11,152 bases of DNA. Source: Candidatus Limivicinus faecipullorum (GTDB lineage: Bacteria > Bacillota > Clostridia > Oscillospirales > Oscillospiraceae). The position numbers were made by a program, and so were the translations under genes. The stretch spans positions 1 to 11,152 of the forward strand of contig DVHY01000192.1 in NCBI GenBank assembly GCA_018711755.1. Reading direction: 5' to 3'. Below are positions 7,332 to 11,152 of the stretch, piece by piece; the first letter of the stretch is position 1, and each line of letters opens with the position of its first letter. The notes under the pieces were generated by a model. That model made no database searches and was not told the origin of the DNA. It saw nothing but the letters and a program-made list of their open reading frames with translations.

Positions 7332-7365
7332 GTTTTTTCCTCCATAATAAAATTATGTGTAGTGA

Positions 7366-7383
7366 CGTGTGTTTCCACACACG
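7366..7383 (-). promoter_or_regulatory. 5' leader hairpin of the BMP lipoprotein mRNA
   Basis: The inverted repeat CGTGTGT / ACACACG with a four-base loop lies immediately after the predicted transcription start (near 7381). A hairpin at the very 5' end of an mRNA is known to protect it from decay, which would fit a highly expressed receptor. It could also be an operator; the sequence alone does not decide. Confidence 0.5.
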
Positions 7384-7387
7384 AGGG

Positions 7388-7416
7388 ATTATATCACGAC
7401 GTGCCCGGTCAATCAA
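7388..7416 (-). promoter_or_regulatory. Promoter of the BMP lipoprotein gene
   Basis: On the minus strand TTGATT (7411-7416) and a perfect TATAAT (7388-7393) are separated by 17 bases. The start codon is about 50 bases beyond the predicted start point. The spacer contains the small palindrome CACGACGTG (7395-7403), a possible regulator site. Confidence 0.78.
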
Positions 7417-7501
7417 GGTCATTCTTAGCAAATTTCCGCATATTTTATGTCCTTGACGTTAATTATTGCGCCGGGACCGCCGGGTCTGCTCCGGCCATGT
7501 T

Positions 7502-7524
7502 CCGGCGGCCTATCCCCGCCGGAG
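7502..7524 (-). other. Hairpin directly after deoD
   Basis: An eight-base-pair stem, TCCGGCGG / CCGCCGGA, begins one base after the deoD stop codon. No T-run follows on the minus strand, and the next 80 bases hold no better candidate, so deoD transcription may partly read through toward the lipoprotein gene. I call it a hairpin only. Confidence 0.4.
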
Positions 7525-7525
7525 C

Positions 7526-8254
7526 TCAGATCTGGGCCATCTTCACCGCCGTGTCCAGAGCTATCTCCATCATCTGGGTGAAGGAGCTCTGCCTGTCCTC
7601 ACTGCTGAGGTACTCCTGGCGGTACAGGTGGTCGGATATGGTGCAGAGGCACAGGGCCCGCTTGCCCGCATAGGCGGCGTTGCAGTAGAGCCCGGCGGCC
7701 TCCATCTCCACCGCCAGCACTCCCATGCGCTTCCACTCGTCGCTGCCGTCCAGCCCGGGAGGATAATAGAAGTTATCCGCCGAGAGGATGTTGCCCACCT
7801 TCAGCTCCACTCCCCGCTCCTTTGCCGCCTCCACGGCCTTGCTCAGCAGCGTGAAGTCGGCTATGGGGGCAAAGCTGCCCTTTACTCCAAAGGCATTTAT
7901 ATAGTTGGAGTTGGTGCAGGCGGCCTGGCCCGCCACGATGTCCATGAGCTTCAGATCGTCCCTGAAAGCTCCCGCGGAGCCGATGCGTATAATGTTGTCC
8001 ACATCATAGAAATTGTACAGCTCCCAGCTGTATATGCCTATGGCCGGGATGCCCATGCCCGAGGCCATCACCGTCACCGGCACGCCCTTCCAGGTGCCGG
8101 TATGGCCCTGGACGCCCCGGACGTTATTCACCAGCACCGCTCCCTCAAGGAAGGTCTCGGCTATGAATTTGGCTCTCAGCGGATCGCCGGGCATAAGCAC
8201 GGTCTTGGCTATCTGCCCCTTTTCGGCGGCTATATGGGGGGTTGGTACAGACAT
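7526..8254 (-). CDS. deoD: Purine nucleoside phosphorylase, DeoD type
   Basis: DeoD splits purine (deoxy)nucleosides with phosphate into free base and (deoxy)ribose 1-phosphate in the cytoplasm; the enzyme is normally a hexamer. The 242-residue protein starts with TPHIAAEKG (residues 4-12), followed by the phosphate-binding MPGDPLRAKFI, VNNVRG, the GSAGA loop, VEMEAAG (182-188, ribose contact) and SDH (207-209), whose D208 is the expected general acid for the base. The usual GSCGA is GSAGA here, a mild change. The start at 8254 is fixed by GGAGGTG upstream and by the family N-terminus; the frame stays open far upstream, but that part is only the antisense of the uridine kinase gene. It shares the strand with the importer genes and has its own promoter, divergent from udk. 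Confidence 0.96.
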   Translation of the reverse strand: MSVPTPHIAAEKGQIAKTVLMPGDPLRAKFIAETFLEGAVLVNNVRGVQGHTGTWKGVPVTVMASGMGIPAIGIYSWELYNFYDVDNIIRIGSAGAFRDDLKLMDIVAGQAACTNSNYINAFGVKGSFAPIADFTLLSKAVEAAKERGVELKVGNILSADNFYYPPGLDGSDEWKRMGVLAVEMEAAGLYCNAAYAGKRALCLCTISDHLYRQEYLSSEDRQSSFTQMMEIALDTAVKMAQI

Positions 8255-8305
8255 TGTTTTTTTACACCTCCGATATTGTTTTTTTGTCTGGATTCGGTAA
8301 CTTGA

Positions 8306-8334
8306 ATTATAATGTAGAAAAAAGTAAAAGTCAA
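8306..8334 (-). promoter_or_regulatory. Promoter of deoD
   Basis: On the minus strand TTGACT (8329-8334) and a perfect TATAAT (8306-8311) are spaced by 17 bases. The -35 box is only one base away from the -35 box of the opposite udk promoter. The leader to the deoD start is about 45 bases. Confidence 0.8.
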
Positions 8335-8335
8335 A

Positions 8336-8364
8336 TTGAAACAGGGCGAAGGATATGTTAGAAT
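8336..8364 (+). promoter_or_regulatory. Promoter of the udk-tdk operon
   Basis: On the plus strand TTGAAA (8336-8341) and TAGAAT (8359-8364) are spaced by 17 bases; each box differs from consensus at one position. Transcription would start near 8371, so translation must begin downstream of this. That excludes the in-frame TTG at 8336 and supports the udk start at 8399. Confidence 0.65.
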
Positions 8365-8398
8365 GGTCTTTGAGAGAATTATACAGGGGGTAAAGCCC

Positions 8399-9022
8399 AT
8401 GGACGAAGTCATGGTCATAGGCATTGCCGGAGGCACCGGCAGCGGCAAGACCACCATAACCAAAAAACTCATGCAACGCTTCGGCGGAGACGTCTCCGTC
8501 ATCTATCACGACAACTATTACAAGGCCCATCACGACATGAGCTACGAGGAGAGGGCCAAGCTCAATTACGACCACCCGGATTCCTTCGACACCGACCTGC
8601 TCATCCAGGCGGTAAGGGACCTGAAGGCCGGCCGCAGCGTCCTCTGCCCCGTATACGATTACACCATCCATGACCGCTCCGACAAAGTCATTGAGGTCAA
8701 GCCCGCCCGGGTCATTATCGTGGAGGGTATCCTCATCTTCCAGAGCCGGGAGCTCTGCCGTCAGATGGATATAAAAATATATGTGGATACCGACGCCGAC
8801 GTGCGCATACTCCGGCGCATAGTCCGGGACGTGCGGGACAGGGGCCGCAGTCTGGAGAGCGTGGTGAACCAATACCTCAGCACCGTAAAGCCCATGCACG
8901 AGCAGTTCGTGGAGCCCTCCAAGCGCAACGCCGACATCATCATCCCCGAGGGCGGCCACAACCAGGTGGCCATGGAGATGGTGATGGAGCGGGTGAAGGC
9001 CCATATCGACAGATTCAAGTAA
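8399..9022 (+). CDS. udk: Uridine/cytidine kinase
   Basis: Uridine kinase phosphorylates uridine and cytidine to UMP and CMP, trapping imported pyrimidine ribonucleosides. The 207-residue protein begins MDEVMVIGIAGG, with the P-loop GGTGSGKTT (11-19). HDNYYKAHHDMSYEER and NYDHPDSFD are the family substrate-site motifs, and PVYDYTIHDR and VEGILIF follow in the usual order. Length fits the family (about 205-215). The ATG at 8399 has AGGGGG eight bases before it; a longer frame from TTG at 8336 overlaps the promoter and is rejected. A second ATG four codons in is possible but less well placed. The thymidine kinase gene follows after 13 bases, so both form one salvage operon. Confidence 0.95.
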   Translation: MDEVMVIGIAGGTGSGKTTITKKLMQRFGGDVSVIYHDNYYKAHHDMSYEERAKLNYDHPDSFDTDLLIQAVRDLKAGRSVLCPVYDYTIHDRSDKVIEVKPARVIIVEGILIFQSRELCRQMDIKIYVDTDADVRILRRIVRDVRDRGRSLESVVNQYLSTVKPMHEQFVEPSKRNADIIIPEGGHNQVAMEMVMERVKAHIDRFK

Positions 9023-9035
9023 AGAGGTTTTCAAA

Positions 9036-9620
9036 ATGGCGAAACTCTATTTCAAATACGGAGCCATGGGCTCCTCCAAGACCGCCCAGGCCCTGATAAC
9101 CCGCTTCAACTACATGGAGCTGGGCATGAGCGTATGGCTCATCAAGCCCAGCACCGACACCCGGGACGGGGCGGACGTCATCAAAAGCCGCATCGGCCTG
9201 GAGGCCCGGGCTCAGATCATCACCCCGGAGCAGGATATCGTGGAGGAGTACCACAGGCTGGGGCCCAAAGACGTGATAATCGCCGACGAGGCCCAGTTCT
9301 TCACGCCGGAGCAGATAGACCAGCTGCGCTATCTGGTGGACGAGGAGGATTTGCCGGTGCTGTGCTTCGGCCTGCGCACGGATTTCCTCACCCGCCTTTT
9401 CCCCGGCTCCCGGCGGCTCATGGAGCTGGCAGACTCCATAACCGAGATAAAGACCGTCTGCGCCTGCGGCCGCAAGGCCACGGTGAACGCCCGGCTGGAC
9501 GGGAACGGCCGCATCCTCACCCAGGGGGACCAGGTGTTCCTGGGCGGCAACGACAGCTACATCGCCATGTGCCACAAATGCTGGAAAGAGAAAATAAAGG
9601 AGCAATCCGGCGAAGCCTGA
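9036..9620 (+). CDS. tdk: Thymidine kinase, type II
   Basis: Thymidine kinase makes dTMP from thymidine. The 194-residue protein carries the type II features: P-loop GAMGSSKT (9-16), Walker B-like DEAQF (84-88) with E85 as the likely catalytic base, FGLRTDF (111-117) and the lasso/thymidine-binding region with QVFLGGNDSYIAMC near the C-terminus. Four cysteines, C142, C144, C179 and C182, should bind structural zinc. The first pair is CxC rather than the CxxC of E. coli, a shorter knuckle also known in Firmicutes enzymes. AGAGG lies eight bases before the ATG, and the gene starts 13 bases after udk, so both are probably co-transcribed from the promoter at 8336-8364. Confidence 0.96.
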   Translation: MAKLYFKYGAMGSSKTAQALITRFNYMELGMSVWLIKPSTDTRDGADVIKSRIGLEARAQIITPEQDIVEEYHRLGPKDVIIADEAQFFTPEQIDQLRYLVDEEDLPVLCFGLRTDFLTRLFPGSRRLMELADSITEIKTVCACGRKATVNARLDGNGRILTQGDQVFLGGNDSYIAMCHKCWKEKIKEQSGEA

Positions 9621-9653
9621 GGACAGGGCGCCTCCATACATTTCTTCAAAGCC

Positions 9654-9695
9654 TGAGCGGGCGGAGATCGTTTGATCTCTGCCCGCTCATTGTCT
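9654..9695 (+). terminator. Likely terminator of the udk-tdk operon
   Basis: A 16-base-pair stem (9654-9669 with 9674-9689, outer arm TGAGCGGGC / GCCCGCTCA, one G-T wobble) has a four-base loop and is followed by a short T-rich stretch, TTGTCTT. It starts 33 bases after the tdk stop codon. The T-tract is imperfect, but position and stem strength make a terminator the best reading. Confidence 0.75.
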
Positions 9696-9708
9696 TGCCG
9701 GGGCTTTT

Positions 9709-9730
9709 GCCGGCGGAGGCCGCCGCCGGC
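9709..9730. other. GC-rich hairpin in the gene-free stretch 9621-9925
   Basis: GCCGGCGG / CCGCCGGC forms an eight-base-pair stem with a six-base loop. It is one of several inverted repeats in the roughly 300 bases between tdk and the channel remnant; two others look like terminators, and a small CCCC/GGGG hairpin lies near 9908-9921. I see no coding sequence, RNA gene or mobile-element end in this stretch. Confidence 0.4.
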
Positions 9731-9790
9731 AGCAGGAAGGCCGGAAAAGGCAGGGCCGGCTTACAAGGGGGGGCCTTCCCGGCCCCACGA

Positions 9791-9833
9791 TAAAAGGGCT
9801 TGCCGCCCGCTCTTTGCGGATGGCAAGCCCTTT
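9791..9833 (-). terminator. Likely terminator of the mscS-type gene
   Basis: A 12-base-pair stem, AAAGGGCTTGCC (9793-9804) with GGCAAGCCCTTT (9822-9833), has a smaller CCGC/GCGG stem inside the loop. On the minus strand it ends in CTTTTA, giving a short U-tract. It sits about 90 bases beyond the stop codon of the channel remnant. On the plus strand it could act as a second stop for udk-tdk. Confidence 0.6.
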
Positions 9834-9925
9834 CGGCTACTTGAAATATTTTTGCTTTAAGCTCCTGTCTGCCCTTTCAAAGCGCAGCTCAGGAAAAGAG
9901 GAAGCCCTCCCCGCCAAAGGGGAAT

Positions 9926-10117
9926 TTATTTGTGCTCCTGAGCCTCTGCCTGATGGACCACTACCTGGCTGAAGGGGATCTCTATGCCCTTGCTGTCCAA
10001 CAGCAGCTTCATCTCCCGGTTCAGAATCCGGCGGCCGATAAAGTAATCCTCTTCGGTCACATCCGCCACAACGCGGATGACCACCGAGGACGCGGCCAGC
10101 TCCTCTATGCTCACATA
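9926..10117 (-). pseudogene. C-terminal remnant of an MscS-family mechanosensitive channel
   Basis: About 63 residues match the C-terminal cytoplasmic part of small-conductance mechanosensitive channels: SSVVIRVVADV, then EEDYFIGRRILNREMKLLL and GIEIPFSQVVVHQ, the usual final strand and helix before a short tail. The transmembrane helices and beta-domain are missing. The frame is cut by a TGA at 10118-10120, exactly where an ilvD-like reading begins on the other strand, so the gene was broken or joined to foreign sequence here. A GTG at 10114 could be miscalled as a start but has no ribosome binding site. The intact channel would normally be about 280-300 residues. Its composition matches the left part of the window, so it is probably the last host-like gene before the mosaic. 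Confidence 0.82.
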
Positions 10118-10677
10118 TCAGTCCAAATGGTCATCATCACATGGACGATCTGTATCGTGCCGGCGGTATATATTCTGTCATGCACGAGTTAAATCGTAGG
10201 AACCTGATTGACACTAATTGCATGACAGTGGCAGAAAAGACAATTGGGGAACTGCTGCCCGGCCATGAAGTTAAAAATAATGACGTTATCCATCACATTG
10301 ATTCCCCCTATAGCGAACAGGGGGGGCTGGCCGTTCTTTATGGGAATCTGGCCCCTATGGGCTGTGTTGTTAAAGCAGCTGCTGTTTGCCCGGGAGTGAT
10401 GAAGCACACCGGTCGTGCAAGGGTATTCAACTCCATGGAAGATGCAACTCAAGCAATACTTAATGATAAAATCGTAGCTGGAGATATGGTAGTCATTAAG
10501 ACTGAGGGGCCCAAAGGCGGGCCAGGCATGCGCGAAATGCTCTCTCCAACAGCAGCAATTGTTGGAAAAGGGCTTGGCGAAACTGTTTCTCTCCTTACGG
10601 ACGGGCGTTTTTCAGGCGCCACACGGGGCGCCGCCATCGGTCATGTGTCACCGGAGGCAATGGAAGGCGGAGTATGA
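10111..10677 (+). pseudogene. ilvD: Internal fragment of dihydroxy-acid dehydratase
   Basis: The reading SHISPNGHHHMDDLYRAGGI and what follows match the middle and C-terminal half of IlvD, the Fe-S enzyme of branched-chain amino acid synthesis. Recognisable motifs are NPYSxxGGL-like SPYSEQGGLAVLYGNLAP, EGPKGGPGMREML, LTDGRFSGATRG and IGHVSPEAMEGG. About 187 of the usual 550-560 residues are present. The N-terminal half, with the Fe-S cysteines, and the last residues are missing, so it cannot be functional. An ATG at 10141 could make it look like a 178-residue gene, but there is no ribosome binding site and the family start is far upstream. The stop at 10675-10677 comes from the junction with the next fragment. 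It is visibly less GC-rich than bases 231-9620, suggesting a different source genome or mis-assembly. Confidence 0.88.
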
Positions 10678-10972
10678 GGAGAAGATGGAGGAGACAAAAA
10701 AGCAGTTGGATTATCCTCTGCTTGCGGAGAGCTATCCCAACGACGACCCGGAATCCCTGGTGGAGCTGGTGTGCGAGGTGCTGTGTTCTTCCATGCCCAG
10801 CATCAGACTGGGCGGGGAGAACCTGCCAATGTCCAGAGTCAAATCCCGGTACCGACGGCTGCGCTTTGAACACATAGCCTATGTGCTGGATTCCCTGCGC
10901 CTGAGCGAAAGCAGAATACACAACATAAAGGCCTATCTTCTCCGGGCGCTGTATGACGCCCCGGTGACTATA
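10664..10972 (+). pseudogene. Fragment resembling the C-terminal domain of replication initiator/DUF6017 proteins
   Basis: The frame reads KAEYEEKMEETKKQLDYPLL, then a helical stretch with LVELVCEVLCSS, RLGGENLPMSRVKSRYRRL, FEHIAYVLDSLRLSES and IHNIKAYLLRALYDAPVTI. This order resembles the C-terminal domain found behind RepA-like initiators in plasmids and integrative elements of gut Clostridia: an EIVELI helix, the xGxxxPxxxVKSRF motif, xHIxYVLDxL, and xNIxxYLLAxLYNAP. The N-terminal DNA-binding part is missing. The frame stops at 10993 after a few residues read from the antisense of the next gene, so the end is also lost. GC content is again high. The family call rests on remembered motif pattern only; if right, it is the sole trace of a mobile element here. 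Confidence 0.6.
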
Positions 10973-11152
10973 CTATATCAATCCTTGTTCTAAACAATAG
11001 TGATAAATTCCATCCTGTGCAACGTGTCCGCATACTTTGTCTGCCACTGCTTTCAGTTGTTCAGAAGCATTTGCCATTGCTATACCAGTTCCAACGGTTT
11101 GAAGCATTTCGATGTCATTATTACCATCTCCGAAAGCAATCGCTTTTTCCGG
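10973..11152 (-). CDS. Cof-type HAD-superfamily phosphatase, C-terminal part (cut by window edge)
   Basis: The last 59 residues of a HAD hydrolase of the Cof/YbiV type, which dephosphorylate small phosphorylated metabolites. AFGDGNNDIEML is the conserved motif carrying the Mg-binding acidic residues, followed by GIAMANASEQLKAVADKV and the usual end DGIYHYCLEQGLI before a TAG stop (10973-10975). The N-terminal catalytic aspartate and cap domain lie beyond the right edge. The C-terminus is complete, and the neighbouring fragment begins right at the stop codon. The stretch is clearly AT-richer than the salvage genes, with AAA, GCA and GAA codons preferred, so it probably comes from another genome segment or organism. 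Confidence 0.88.
   Translation of the reverse strand, partial: PEKAIAFGDGNNDIEMLQTVGTGIAMANASEQLKAVADKVCGHVAQDGIYHYCLEQGLI

Noticed and set aside
7332..7525. A purine riboswitch ahead of the lipoprotein gene
   Set aside because: The leader after the predicted start is only about 50 bases and holds one small hairpin, too short for the three-way junction of a purine aptamer.
6027..7673. A 548-codon plus-strand open frame opposite the lipoprotein gene
   Set aside because: It runs through the lipoprotein gene, its terminator and its promoter; the Gly/His/Val-rich translation is typical of an antisense shadow.
8336..8398. A longer udk start at TTG 8336
   Set aside because: It overlaps the -35 box of the predicted promoter and lies before the expected transcription start; the ATG at 8399 has a good ribosome binding site and fits the family length.
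7526..9034. A 502-codon open frame joining deoD to the antisense of udk, as if a fusion protein
   Set aside because: The upstream half is the reverse complement of a clearly real uridine kinase gene. deoD has its own promoter, ribosome binding site and family N-terminus at 8254.
10141..10677. ilvD fragment as a complete 178-residue gene
   Set aside because: It lacks about two thirds of the family length, including the Fe-S cysteines, has no ribosome binding site, and its stop codon arises at a junction.

Overview
The window looks like a contig from a gut-type member of the Bacillota, probably class Clostridia, possibly Oscillospirales-like. The evidence is a lipoprotein signal ending in a typical clostridial LCAC lipobox, strong GGAGG ribosome binding sites, TTGACA/TATAAT-type promoters, high GC with frequent ATA isoleucine codons, and protein sequences closest to Firmicutes families. 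The assignment is an inference from reading, not from a search.

Bases 231-9620 form a coherent nucleoside uptake and salvage locus. On the minus strand, read right to left, are: deoD-type purine nucleoside phosphorylase (8254-7526); a BMP-family nucleoside-binding lipoprotein (7331-6255) with its own promoter and a strong intrinsic terminator; then, from a second promoter, a fucose/arabinose isomerase-family protein (6036-4852), a double-domain ABC ATPase (start 4789 or 4810, end 3269), two overlapping membrane permeases (3276-2155 and 2158-1214), and psuG, pseudouridine-5'-phosphate glycosidase (1142-231). Divergently, on the plus strand, uridine kinase (8399-9022) and type II thymidine kinase (9036-9620) form a two-gene operon. 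The promoters of deoD and udk stand back to back, with -35 boxes one base apart. Together the products would capture nucleosides, import them, split purine nucleosides, phosphorylate uridine/cytidine and thymidine, and break down pseudouridine 5'-phosphate. The isomerase-family protein is the member whose job is not explained by this scheme.

Bases 1-230 hold no convincing gene, but contain short direct repeats and hairpins. Bases 9621-9925 are also gene-free and rich in hairpins, including a likely terminator for each side.

From about 9926 to the right edge the character changes. In 1.2 kb there are four incomplete genes side by side: the C-terminal end of an MscS-type channel (minus), an internal piece of dihydroxy-acid dehydratase ilvD (plus), a C-terminal piece resembling replication initiator/DUF6017 proteins of mobile elements (plus), and the C-terminal 59 residues of a Cof-type HAD phosphatase running off the edge (minus). 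Base composition shifts between the pieces and no insertion sequence is visible. This is either a real recombination scar or, at least as likely, a chimeric assembly at a contig end. The only candidate for something undescribed is the coupling of an aldose-isomerase-family protein with a nucleoside importer and PsuG.
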